Numbered from the stretch's first letter, positions 9,811-18,949 are shown. The stretch is 64,000 bases of DNA from Sulfolobus tengchongensis (GCF_036967215.1 NZ_CP146016.1:586501-650500), one strand, 5' to 3'. Notes: generated from the sequence alone by a model not told the origin. Translations and numbers: made by a program.

Positions 9811-9864
9811 TGTGGAGTATATTCCCAAAAGTTAATTTAAACTTTTTGGAGTGTACTCCACAAT
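9809..9864. promoter_or_regulatory. 56-bp inverted-repeat operator over the AAA_14 promoter
   Basis: The segment is an imperfect palindrome of about 28 bp per arm. Each arm carries a 12-bp near-palindrome of the form GGAGTrTAyTCC (9814-9825 and 9848-9859), and the TATA-like gtttaaattaac lies at the centre. Two identical sites bracketing a TATA box suggest a dimeric repressor that blocks TBP/TFB binding, possibly the ATPase gene product itself or another HTH protein. A solo MITE would be the alternative. Confidence 0.6.
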
Positions 9865-9871
9865 ATGCGAT

Positions 9872-9961
9872 AGTGTGTGTACCATTTGAATACTTAACGC
9901 TAATTCTACGAATAGTTCTTATTGAGAGAAGGAACTTAGTTTCTGGATACTCCACAAACTA
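9872..9961 (+). repeat. Miniature repeat family A, copy 3
   Basis: It starts with agtgtgtgtaccatttgaat and ends with atactccacaaact, so both inverted-repeat arms are present. It lies directly behind the AAA_14 operator and abuts repeat C copy 1. Confidence 0.75.
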
Positions 9962-9970
9962 TGAGAATCG

Positions 9971-10050
9971 ACAAATAATACGAGCTAAATTGTAATCCAT
10001 ATAATCTTATATACTCGTCAAGAGAATACTCTATATCACTATTTGGATAT
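9971..10050 (+). repeat. Repeat family C, copy 1
   Basis: It reads acaaataatacgagctaaat, tgtaatccatataatctt, then agagaatact. The reverse complement of 18860-18947 gives the same order with few changes. The two copies face each other across the cupredoxin and methylase-BrxL segment. No open reading frame is present. Confidence 0.65.
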
Positions 10051-10110
10051 TTATATGAACTAACTTTTCGCGTATATATATGATTTATTTACATTTTAAT
10101 TTTTCGTATT

Positions 10111-10147
10111 ACATACTAATTTTCATGACTACGTTGAAACATTCCCG
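10111..10147 (-). repeat. Repeat family D, copy 2
   Basis: The minus strand reads gggaatgtttcaacgtagtc followed by atgaaaattagtatg. It shares 19 contiguous bases, with the motif AGTCATGAAAATTAGTATG, with the copy at 60517. The rest of 10051-10457 is A/T-rich intergenic DNA with the promoter for the cupredoxin gene. Confidence 0.55.
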
Positions 10148-10457
10148 ATGAGAAGAAAATAATGATATTTACACTATTAAACGTAAAGACATGAAATGGC
10201 ACAAAAATCATTTATTACCCAAAATTCCTCTAATCAATATCTATAAGATACTTCCTACATGCTCTATGTAGGAATTCGAGTTTCTTGGTTCTTGAAATTA
10301 AATATTTTCCTTAATATTGTAGAGTATAGAATGTAATTTATGATGAAAAAATACCTTGTTTACTGTAAATAAGTATGTTTAAGATAATTATATTTTAGAT
10401 TATACTTCTCTTAAATGCAATAGTTAGTTTTAAATATAACTATACAAAAGATGTTCA

Positions 10458-12143
10458 ATGAAAAAGTTTAATGTAAGCCTAAGGAAGACTAAGCAAAATA
10501 ATACTGAAAAATGCAATAAAAATACAAAAAGAAGAGCTGTCAACTTCTCTATAATACTCCTGCTAGTGGTAAGTACGTTCGGACTTCTTCTACTTTCAGA
10601 TACCACCAGAGCCAGCACAACAACAGCTCACCATCAATGGATAGTCTATGTTGGAGGACAATCTTCGGATATGTCGGTTATGACCATGGGTTTCTATCCA
10701 GAGATCATAACAATTGATGCAGGAGACAGTATAACGTTCATAGTCAACTCAACAGAACCACATACGGTGACTTTTCTGAGCGGAAATCCACCACTAAATC
10801 CATTCCTACCTCAATCCTTATTGCCCATGGGAGGATCTATATATAATGGTACGGGAATAGTATCTTCTGGACTATTATTTCCGGGACAGACCTATACATT
10901 AACGTTCACAACACCCGGTGTATATATCTATCAATGCACAATTCATCCTGGAATGGTTGGTGTGGTAATAGTTAATCCCGCAGGTACTCCATATCCTCTG
11001 AATCAGTCACAGTACGATCAAATAGCCTATTTACAGAACCTTCAAGCATTACAGAGCGGCGAATCCCTCTTACAGCAAGTTAACTTACCAGCAACTCCGG
11101 GACCGAATGGCACATTAATATGGCATATAGATGCTGGGTTCGAGACGCCAGTTAGCACTGAGGTTACGCTTAACCCCGTAAATTCTAATGTTAACGGTTT
11201 AGCCATTTTATCAATGGCAATTCCCGGTGAGCTCACCGTTCAAGTTAGTCTCAGTGGTCTAACTCCAGGTAAAACATATAAGGTTGGAATTTATGAAGGT
11301 GCAGCTGAAGTTGGAGGAAATGTGTTATACAATCTGAGTCCAATTACGGCATCTTCTAATGGAACTGGTGTTTCCCTAACTACTCTTAAGATTCCTCCAT
11401 TGAGTCCATATATCCCTACTAGTTTCGGCATTCCCGCAGCTGGCTGGTATATAAATGTGAGCAGTTCTGGGGGTGCAGTAGCTACTGGAGATGTAATAGT
11501 ACCTTCAGCTAGTGTTATGAGGTTCTTGCCTACGACTCTGACTATTCATGTGGGAGATACTGTAGTGTGGACTCAATTGGATCCTGCTGAGATTCATACC
11601 ATTACCTTCGTTCCTCAAGGTATGCCGATTCCAGAATTCGGAACGCCTTTGAGTTTGATACCGAGTGGTGGGCATTTGTTCAATGGTTCTGGGTATTATA
11701 ACTCTGGGCCATTAATAGCTGGACAAAGCTATAATTTGACGTTTTTAACGCCAGGAGTTTATACCTATGTCTGTACGCTACATGACGGAATGGGTATGGT
11801 TGGCACTATAATTGTATTACCAAATGACGTTCAACTATCATCTCATCAGATATCTGAGCTTAATAAAACATTAACCAATGTTTGGTATAACGTATCTGGG
11901 CAACTTTTATTCCTCAATTCTCAATTGACGTCACTGAGTGGGAAGATATCTTCGATAAATGGGCAGATAAGTCAGCTGGGGTCATTAGGAAATGAACTGA
12001 CGTCTTTAAACAACTCTCAAGTCGCTTATCAGAATAATGTTAATGGTAAAATATCCTCTTTGTACACTCTGATTGCAGTATTGCTAGCGTTAGTGGTAAT
12101 ATCATTAATAATGAACGTTATCATAATGACAAGAAAGAGATAA
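10458..12143 (+). CDS. Two-domain cupredoxin (blue copper) membrane protein
   Basis: A 561-aa protein with two plastocyanin/azurin-like domains. The first (residues about 60-175) shows the type-1 copper set PHTVTF plus YQCTIHPGM, i.e. His, Cys, His and Met ligands. The second (about 345-460) has IHTITF and YVCTLHDGMGM. Between them is a beta domain resembling CHRD or a linker. A basic N-terminus and a helix at residues 28-46 form a signal anchor. A coiled-coil-like stretch (SLSGKISSINGQISQLGSL) precedes a C-terminal membrane helix and RKR. Both sites look intact, so it probably carries electrons or copper at the outer face of the membrane. No oxidase genes are nearby. Confidence 0.85.
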   Translation: MKKFNVSLRKTKQNNTEKCNKNTKRRAVNFSIILLLVVSTFGLLLLSDTTRASTTTAHHQWIVYVGGQSSDMSVMTMGFYPEIITIDAGDSITFIVNSTEPHTVTFLSGNPPLNPFLPQSLLPMGGSIYNGTGIVSSGLLFPGQTYTLTFTTPGVYIYQCTIHPGMVGVVIVNPAGTPYPLNQSQYDQIAYLQNLQALQSGESLLQQVNLPATPGPNGTLIWHIDAGFETPVSTEVTLNPVNSNVNGLAILSMAIPGELTVQVSLSGLTPGKTYKVGIYEGAAEVGGNVLYNLSPITASSNGTGVSLTTLKIPPLSPYIPTSFGIPAAGWYINVSSSGGAVATGDVIVPSASVMRFLPTTLTIHVGDTVVWTQLDPAEIHTITFVPQGMPIPEFGTPLSLIPSGGHLFNGSGYYNSGPLIAGQSYNLTFLTPGVYTYVCTLHDGMGMVGTIIVLPNDVQLSSHQISELNKTLTNVWYNVSGQLLFLNSQLTSLSGKISSINGQISQLGSLGNELTSLNNSQVAYQNNVNGKISSLYTLIAVLLALVVISLIMNVIIMTRKR

Positions 12144-12236
12144 TAAATAATAGTGTAATGTAGTCCCAGTTTAAACGTTAATATAGTTTTTTAAAAAATT
12201 TTTATATTATATCTTCTTTTTTGTTTGTTTATTAGT

Positions 12237-12327
12237 TGTTGTAGAATATCTTAATGAAAATTAAGGTTATTCTCTTTATCAGAACTGTTCGTAGAATTAG
12301 CGTTAAGTATTCAAATGCTACACCCAC
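12237..12327 (-). repeat. Miniature repeat family A, copy 4
   Basis: A minus-strand copy ending in gcgttaagtattcaaatgct. It directly borders the broken 3' part of vapC, so its insertion may have helped inactivate that gene. The 12144-12236 stretch before it is T-rich and includes the likely cupredoxin terminator. Confidence 0.7.
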
Positions 12328-12541
12328 TAGATGTTTCTCCAATTATTTCACTCTTCTCATATAAGCCTTTACGTCATCTATATGAGAATCCAAATTCTCC
12401 CTTTTTCAAAAATCATGAATGACTATTGTGGAAATAACCCAGTGCTTCTAAGGAATCTAACAACTCTCCTGCCTCTTTATGAAACTCTGAATTCTCTACG
12501 TAGTCAAAAATCAATATATTAGCGTCAACCACTGTTTTCAC
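12328..12541 (-). pseudogene. vapC: Broken vapC toxin gene (PIN domain)
   Basis: The minus strand starts with GTG at 12541 and reads VKTVVDANILIFDYVENSEF, the N-terminal strand of a PIN-domain RNase with its first acidic residue (VVDANILI). The frame stops at 12413 after 42 aa. Pieces continue in other frames (WVISTIVIHDF, then ENLDSHIDDVKAYM), showing at least two frameshifts before the repeat at 12327. An intact VapC is about 130 aa, so the toxin is dead. It overlaps the vapB stop by 17 bases, the normal vapBC arrangement. Confidence 0.8.
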
Positions 12542-12752
12542 TTGATCCATCCTCAATATATACTTCTACCTTTTCAACAGTTAATTTTTCATTCAGCTTC
12601 TTCCTGGGTCTCGTAGTCTTAACTTTTCTAAAGACAATTTCCTCACCATTTAAGTAAACCTCTAAAACATCACCTTCTTTTAAGCCTATTTTTTCCCTTA
12701 TTGATGCAGGTATAGTAACTTTATAATTTTTGGTCACTTTAACTCTCTTCAC
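12525..12752 (-). CDS. vapB: VapB-type AbrB-fold antitoxin, orphaned
   Basis: A 75-aa protein. Residues 1-45 form a SpoVT/AbrB swapped-hairpin DNA-binding domain: VTKNYKVTIPASIREKIGLK and GDVLEVYL are the family hallmarks. The C-terminal tail (EKVEVYIEDGSS) would bind the toxin. The adjacent vapC is a pseudogene, so this antitoxin has no partner here. It may still regulate its own promoter or neutralise another VapC. Confidence 0.85.
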   Translation of the reverse strand: MKRVKVTKNYKVTIPASIREKIGLKEGDVLEVYLNGEEIVFRKVKTTRPRKKLNEKLTVEKVEVYIEDGSSENSG

Positions 12753-12779
12753 GAGATACTATCTAACTTATTACTATTT

Positions 12780-13282
12780 AAATACTTCTAGTATTCAACT
12801 CGCTAGGAAAGAAATCCTTGTCCATAACTACGGTCACTAAAAAATTAGGAAGAGTAATTAATTAGTAAATAAAAAATGATTCCTTAAGTTTGATGACTCA
12901 TGGCAAAAATTCATCTTTCCTTTATTCGCTAAATGAAAGAGAGGAAAAGTAAGCTTGTTAAGAATATTCCAAAGGAACACTTTTATTTGGGGAACTAATA
13001 GGTTAGTTATGATATCTGGAGAAAGGCGTTAAAGTATTGTTTTACTTGACTGGTGAGGATATAGAGCTTGGTATTGATTTTGAGGGGGAAATTCTTCATG
13101 GTTAACTAAACGAGAAATACTAGCCAGACAGAAAGAAAATGGAAAAGTTATATCGCAATTAAAGTTGGGAAAATACCGAAGTCATTTCTTGAAAGCAATT
13201 CGCCGTCTCGCTGGCGTTACGTAACATATGATTTGATTTAGACCATTATCCTGGCCTTAAAAATTGATGATTCTTGGCTAAG
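12780..13282. other. Intergenic region with unidentified coding debris
   Basis: No intact gene is present. Between about 13019 and 13225 the plus strand gives broken peptide pieces such as VLFYLTGEDIELGIDFEGE and, after a frameshift, REILARQKENGKVISQLKLG, which look like a decayed gene. I do not recognise the family. Confidence 0.35.
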
Positions 13283-13372
13283 AGTGTGTAGCATTTGAAT
13301 ACTTAACGCTAATTCTACGAATAGTTTTGATTAAGAGAAGAGATCTTAATTTTCAGACGCTCCACAAACTAT
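13283..13372 (+). repeat. Miniature repeat family A, copy 5
   Basis: It runs from agtgtgtagcatttgaatac to gacgctccacaaacta and is the best copy for seeing the inverted arms: TGTGTAGCATTTGAA against TGTGGAGCGTCTGAA read from the other end. It lies just upstream of the methyltransferase promoter. Confidence 0.75.
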
Positions 13373-13587
13373 TATTGGAGGAGAAGTAAATCATGAATTT
13401 AAATAACGATAAATAAATGTTTAGCTGGTGCCTTATAAAGAATTTAGGTAAAACAATAAAAGAGATGAATATCAATTATGTATTAAACACACACTGTATA
13501 ACGATGCTATATCTTAAGGTAATATAATAATAGTAAAAGTAAAGTATAATAGTTTTTTGGTAAGTATATTATACACGTGTGCTTTGC

Positions 13588-16500
13588 ATGACAACAATAC
13601 CTCAATTTGATGTGGATGAAATACTCAATTGCATAAAGGCTAGTATTAAGTACGCTAATAGTGAAGAAGATTTAAGAATTCGTGTATCTAATTGTATCGA
13701 AAATAAAATATTAACTCCATTAGGGATTTCGCAGTATGCTGGTAAGTATGAATATACTTTGGTGTCTGGGGCGAGAGTTGATGCACTTTATGGTCATGTA
13801 ATTATAGAATATAAAGCGCCAGGAAAATTAATCGCTAATAGAGACATTGAAAAAGCAAAAGAACAGCTTATATCATATATCAGGGCTGAATCCTCAAGTA
13901 AAGAGGAATGGGATAGATACCTAGGTATAATAATAAGCGATAGGGTAGCATTTGTAAGGTATAACAAACAACAAGATAAATGGATTTTGAGAGGACCATA
14001 CGATGTTACAAGAGAAGTCATAATTAAACTCATTGAAGCACTTAGGGGATTAAGGAGAAAAGCATTAAACGTCAAAAACTTACTTGACGACTTCGGACCA
14101 AATAGTAGTGTGACAAGAAATACCATAAAGGCTCTCTATAATAGATTAGTAAACTCAAATAATCCAAGAACCGAAATGCTCTTTCAAGATTGGATGAGAC
14201 TCTTTAAACAAGCTACTGGATATAATCCAGAGAAGCTTAAAGAGCTAACGATACTTGCAACGGAATATGGTTTACAAAATGTTAAGTATGATGAGTTACT
14301 ATACGCTATACAAACTTATTACGCATTTGTTATGAAACTTTTAGCTGCTGAAGTTGTTTACTTATATAGTGGTGGTAGATTTTACAAATCATATATATCT
14401 GAACTCGATGATGCGTATACAAGTAATGGTGTAAAAGGATTAAAAGAAAAGCTAGAGGAACTTGAAAGTGGTGGTATTTTCAGGCAATTTGGCTATGAAA
14501 ACTTCTTAGAGGGTGACTATTTCTCGTGGTATTTGAATGAGCTTAACAAGGACTTAGCAGATGCATTAGCTGAGGCTATTAAGAGGTTGGAAGATTACGA
14601 GCCTGCTACTCCTCAATTAGAGCCAGAGTCAGCTAGGGATTTGCTAAAGAGACTCTATCAAGATCTTATACCTGGCGATATTAGGCATAATCTTGGCGAA
14701 TATTATACACCAGATTGGCTTGCTGATTTCATTTTGGATGAGATTGGCTTAAGTGTTAATAGGCTGGAGGAGTTAGGGAAAGAAAATCCTTTGAAACCAT
14801 TGGAACTTAAGGTTTTAGATCCTTCGTGCGGGTCTGGAACATTTTTAATTAGATATATTGCTAGACTAAGACAATACGCTAATGAACATTTTATCGATGA
14901 CGAGATTTTAGTCGACTCTTTGCTGAAAAATGTAGTTGGTTATGACTTAAACCCATTAGCTGTACTTACCGCAAGAACAAATTATCTATTAATGATAGCA
15001 GATCTTAGAAAAAAAGGAAATGTTGAAATACCTATTTATTTAACAGATTCTCTGATGGTAGAAAAAAGATCTACAATTCATGGTAGTATGTATGTTTTAA
15101 AAACTGTTGTAGGAGAATTCCAAATACCAAAGGATGTAATAGAAAAAGAAGAACTATTACCCAAACTTCTAACTGAGATTAGTATAGCACTAAAAAATAG
15201 ATATAAGCCAGAAGAATTTAAAAATAGAATTGAATATCATTTTGAAAGCTTATCAAAGTATGAAATAAATATGCTAGTGGATCTTTATAAGCAACTTTTA
15301 AAGTTAGAAGAAGAAGGAAAGAATGGTGTATGGATACCTATTATAAGAAATGCCTTTGCACCGATTATAAAAGGAAAATTCGACTATGTTGTAGGCAATC
15401 CACCCTGGGTAAACTGGGAGAACCTTCCTGAGGACTACAGGGAAGTCTCTAAGGCTCTGTGGAAGCAATACGGCATTCTAGGAAAAGGAGCTGGTTTCAA
15501 GAGAGATTTAGCTATGCTTTTCCTGGCTAGATGTTTTGATTTATACCTTAAGCCAGGTGGTAAGCAAGGCTTCCTTATGCCATTAACGGTGTTTAAGACT
15601 CAAGCAGGTGCCGGCTTTAGGACCTTCATAGCTAAGAAGTCCAAGGTTGATGTTATTCATGACCTAGTGACCCTTTATCCTTTTGAGGACGCGGTTAACA
15701 GAGTCTCTGCTATCGTAGTTGAGAAAGTTTGCGAGCTAAGCAAAACAAGCAACTGCCCAAAGCTTTATGAAGTGATTTCTGAAAACCTAAAGGGAATAAA
15801 ACACGTAATATGGATAAACAGATCTGGAAAGCCTATTCCAACGGATAAAAGCTTAGAGGAAGTAATAAAGGAAACTGAACGATTTGAAGCAATAATGATA
15901 TCTGTTGATGAGAAAGACTTATCAAGCCCGTGGATGCAAGTAACAAATAGTATACTTCCTCATATAAGGAAGGTAACATCGGGACTCCCCGGCTATGAGG
16001 CCCATGCAGGTGTGTATACTGTACTTAATCAAGTATATTTTGTACAAATTAAGCAGAAGCTTCCAGATGGAAAACTACTAATAACAAACCCACCAGAACC
16101 CGGACAAAGGAAAAAAGTAAAGCAGGTTGAGGCTATAATAGAACCAGATCTGGTGTATCCATTAGTAAGAGGAAAAGATATAAAGAAATGGTATGTAGAT
16201 TATAGAGACAGATACATAATATTACCTCATTACAACAATGGTAAGCCCATCCCCCATAGTACCATGAAGGTTAATTATCCACTAACATGGAAATATTTCT
16301 ACACGTTCTATGAAGACTTAATTAAGAGAGAAGGTGGTTTTCTTAAGGAAGAACTTAAGCCATATAGAGAAAAGGGCCTCGAAAGAGCAGAGCAAATTAC
16401 AATACCATTTTATTGCGTTAGGAATAACGTTAGTGCCTCATTTGCTCCCTATAAGGTTGTGTGGAAATATATAGCGGGAGCTATTAGCGGTAAGGCTTCA

Positions 16501-17301
16501 TCTTTTGAATGTGCAGTAGTAGAGCCTATAGATGGGAAGATCATAGTCCCTCATGAGAAATTAATGTTGATACCTGCAGAAAGTCCTGATGAAGCATACT
16601 ATATAGCAGGAGTCCTAAATTCTAGCATTAATCGATTAATTGTTGCGTCCTACGTAATTGAGACACAAATATCAACTCATGTTGTAGAACATATTAAAGT
16701 TCCGAAATACGATCCTTCAAATTCTTTGCACAATAAAATAGCGACTTTATCTAAAAAAGCTCATGGACTCGCTAAATGTATCTATGCATCCGATAAGCCT
16801 GAGTACTGTAAAAATATAAAAAATCCAGAAGAAGAACTCAAAAATGTCGAAAAAGAATTGGATGAATTTGTAGCAGAATTATATGGAATTCCTAAAGACG
16901 CGTTATCAGAATTTAAAAAATTTTTAGCAATATTATCTGGTGAAGAAATAGCTGAGGAAGAAAATGAGGAAGAAAATATTGAAATTAAGCCAACAATAGA
17001 ATTTACAAAGATTGATGTATTATCAAATCATGAGGATTTTATTGAATTTCTAGTATCAACTCAGGAACTATGTGATAAAGCGGAATTACTTATAAATACT
17101 CCATGGGGTTCTCAAAAATTAGAAGTCAAAAATGGTAAAAATAAGATAAAGGTAAATTTGAGCGAAGGAATACACAAAATTAACTACACATTTAAATGTG
17201 GTGATTATTCTGTGAACGGAACCGTGGAAATAACCGCTAAAAGATCCTCTACTTCTGGGCCTAAAAGACCAAGAACACTTAATCTTGGTGATTGCACATG
17301 A
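13588..17301 (+). CDS. Nuclease-methyltransferase fusion (type IIG / PglX-like) of a BrxL cassette
   Basis: A 1237-aa protein from the ATG at 13588; a TATA box near 13562-13574 gives leaderless spacing, better than the GTG at 13579. Residues 25-130 look like a PD-(D/E)xK nuclease: ARVDAL (Asp 65) then VIIEYKAPG (Glu 74, Lys 76). The N6-adenine methyltransferase follows with GEYYTPDWLADFIL, motif I LDPSCGSGTFLI (Asp 411) and motif IV GNPPWVNWE (Asn 604). Residues 700-1090 probably hold the target-recognition domain. The last 100 residues resemble a small beta domain. The design fits type IIG or type ISP restriction enzymes and BREX PglX. Its stop overlaps the brxL start by ATGA. Likely role: methylate host DNA and, with BrxL, restrict viruses. 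Confidence 0.85.
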   Translation: MTTIPQFDVDEILNCIKASIKYANSEEDLRIRVSNCIENKILTPLGISQYAGKYEYTLVSGARVDALYGHVIIEYKAPGKLIANRDIEKAKEQLISYIRAESSSKEEWDRYLGIIISDRVAFVRYNKQQDKWILRGPYDVTREVIIKLIEALRGLRRKALNVKNLLDDFGPNSSVTRNTIKALYNRLVNSNNPRTEMLFQDWMRLFKQATGYNPEKLKELTILATEYGLQNVKYDELLYAIQTYYAFVMKLLAAEVVYLYSGGRFYKSYISELDDAYTSNGVKGLKEKLEELESGGIFRQFGYENFLEGDYFSWYLNELNKDLADALAEAIKRLEDYEPATPQLEPESARDLLKRLYQDLIPGDIRHNLGEYYTPDWLADFILDEIGLSVNRLEELGKENPLKPLELKVLDPSCGSGTFLIRYIARLRQYANEHFIDDEILVDSLLKNVVGYDLNPLAVLTARTNYLLMIADLRKKGNVEIPIYLTDSLMVEKRSTIHGSMYVLKTVVGEFQIPKDVIEKEELLPKLLTEISIALKNRYKPEEFKNRIEYHFESLSKYEINMLVDLYKQLLKLEEEGKNGVWIPIIRNAFAPIIKGKFDYVVGNPPWVNWENLPEDYREVSKALWKQYGILGKGAGFKRDLAMLFLARCFDLYLKPGGKQGFLMPLTVFKTQAGAGFRTFIAKKSKVDVIHDLVTLYPFEDAVNRVSAIVVEKVCELSKTSNCPKLYEVISENLKGIKHVIWINRSGKPIPTDKSLEEVIKETERFEAIMISVDEKDLSSPWMQVTNSILPHIRKVTSGLPGYEAHAGVYTVLNQVYFVQIKQKLPDGKLLITNPPEPGQRKKVKQVEAIIEPDLVYPLVRGKDIKKWYVDYRDRYIILPHYNNGKPIPHSTMKVNYPLTWKYFYTFYEDLIKREGGFLKEELKPYREKGLERAEQITIPFYCVRNNVSASFAPYKVVWKYIAGAISGKASSFECAVVEPIDGKIIVPHEKLMLIPAESPDEAYYIAGVLNSSINRLIVASYVIETQISTHVVEHIKVPKYDPSNSLHNKIATLSKKAHGLAKCIYASDKPEYCKNIKNPEEELKNVEKELDEFVAELYGIPKDALSEFKKFLAILSGEEIAEEENEEENIEIKPTIEFTKIDVLSNHEDFIEFLVSTQELCDKAELLINTPWGSQKLEVKNGKNKIKVNLSEGIHKINYTFKCGDYSVNGTVEITAKRSSTSGPKRPRTLNLGDCT

Positions 17302-18731
17302 GCGATCTGTTTGCTAAAGTAAGATCTGCTTTCGGAGATTATGCTGTAGATAAAAGTCTAAAAAATGAGGCTGATCTTACTAGATTACCCGGATTTGTTG
17401 CTGAGTATTTAATGACTGAGTTCTCTTTAGAAGACCCAAATAACTGGATGAGTAAACTCAGGGATTTCGTAAAGAAATACTACTTTGATGCTAGTGAGAA
17501 AGAATACGTTAAACACAAGCTTGTTACTGAGGGAACTATAAAATTAATTGATGAATTAAGAGTTTGGGTAGACATAGATACCGGTGAGCATAAAGCTGTG
17601 GTTCCTACAATTGGTGAAAATAATGTCAGAATACCTAAAGATATTGTCAATAAGAATCCTATGACGTTAGTAACAGGTATGTGGGGTTTGATTACACTTC
17701 AGTATTCTCCAGAATCCGTTAGAAAGGACGATATGGGAAATCCATTAGAGAACCCCATAGTAGTTACTGAATTTAAACCATTCCAGGCACCAACATCTGA
17801 TCCAAAAATATTAGCTGAGGGTAGAGAAAACTTTAGTCTCATTGAATGGTTAGATGTATTGATAAACACTATAGGTTATAATCATGAAGTATATTCTAAT
17901 CCTAAGCGTAAACTCACACTGATTTCCAGATTATTGCCCTTAATCGAGGACGGGTTACATATTGTTGAATTCGGTCCTAAAGCGACTGGAAAGACTTATA
18001 TTTATAGGAATGTTAGCAGATATACTAGGATAATAGTTGGTGGAACGATAACACCAGCCTCATTATTTTATAATTTGAGAACTGGAATGCCGGGAGAAAT
18101 AGCTATTAGAGATAGTGTAATTTTTGATGAGATAGCAAAAGTTAAGATGCCCAACCCAGATGAAATAGTTGCAAAGTTAAAGGATTTCATGGAAAGCGGA
18201 CAATTTGAGAGAGGTAAGCAAAAAGTTACCTCAGGTTGTTCAATGGTAATTCTTGGCAATGTTGAAGTTGAATTACAAGGGGATGTATTTATACCAGTTG
18301 AAGATATGACATATTTACTTCCACAACCAATGAGAGATTCTGCACTCATAGATAGGATTGGCGGTATTATTCCGGGTTGGGAATTGCCTAAAATAGGTAA
18401 ATCAAAACAGCACTTATCTCATGGTTATGGAATAGCTCTTGACTATTTTTCAGAAGTAATGCACACTATGAAAAAGGACACATTAACAAACGAAATTAGT
18501 AAATATATAGAACTTGGTAATAATGTTACGATAAGGGATGAGAAGGCTATAAAGAAATTGGTAAGTGCCTTAATGAAATTGCTCTTTCCCAATCTTCAAT
18601 TTGATAATAGTGAACTTAAATTTATAACAGAGTTTGCGATTGAGATGAGACAAAGAGTGAGGGAGTGGTTACATAAGTTATCCCCAGGGGAATTTCAAAA
18701 AGACAAAATATCATTCGTTATAAAAGGATAA
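17298..18731 (+). CDS. brxL: BrxL-like AAA+ protein
   Basis: A 478-aa protein. It carries the BrxL signature set: VAEYLMTEF near residue 34, Walker A FGPKATGKTYIYRNVS (226-233), GGTITPASLFYNL, Walker B VIFDEIAKVK (274-282), FMESGQFERGKQKV, and DRIGGIIPGWELPKIGK (352-368). BrxL forms hexameric rings on DNA and is needed for restriction in several BREX types. Known BrxL proteins are roughly 650-700 aa with a Lon-like C-terminal domain, which this one lacks; it ends shortly after the AAA+ region. The ATG at 17298 overlaps the methyltransferase stop (ATGA), so the two are translationally coupled. No pglZ, brxA, brxB or brxC is visible in the window. Confidence 0.88.
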   Translation: MSDLFAKVRSAFGDYAVDKSLKNEADLTRLPGFVAEYLMTEFSLEDPNNWMSKLRDFVKKYYFDASEKEYVKHKLVTEGTIKLIDELRVWVDIDTGEHKAVVPTIGENNVRIPKDIVNKNPMTLVTGMWGLITLQYSPESVRKDDMGNPLENPIVVTEFKPFQAPTSDPKILAEGRENFSLIEWLDVLINTIGYNHEVYSNPKRKLTLISRLLPLIEDGLHIVEFGPKATGKTYIYRNVSRYTRIIVGGTITPASLFYNLRTGMPGEIAIRDSVIFDEIAKVKMPNPDEIVAKLKDFMESGQFERGKQKVTSGCSMVILGNVEVELQGDVFIPVEDMTYLLPQPMRDSALIDRIGGIIPGWELPKIGKSKQHLSHGYGIALDYFSEVMHTMKKDTLTNEISKYIELGNNVTIRDEKAIKKLVSALMKLLFPNLQFDNSELKFITEFAIEMRQRVREWLHKLSPGEFQKDKISFVIKG

Positions 18732-18859
18732 AGGGGAATGTGGAGTATCCTCATCTTTTGCAGGTAGTGTTGGAATTCAGTCATAGAAATTAGAATGTAG
18801 TACGCTGAAAATGAAAACATAAAGAAATTATATGCACAAAAAAGTTATTTCGTGTAAAT

Positions 18860-18947
18860 TTTCAAATACTTACGTAGTATTCTCTCAGCGAGTATTATAA
18901 GATACACAGAAGATTATATGGATTACAATTTAGATCGTATTATTGGT
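18860..18947 (-). repeat. Repeat family C, copy 2
   Basis: The minus strand reads caaccaataatacgatctaa then attgtaatccatataatctt, matching 9971-10050. It is in the opposite orientation to copy 1. The flanking interval 18732-19266 has no gene; a family D-like fragment starts at 18950. Confidence 0.65.
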
Positions 18948-18949
18948 TG

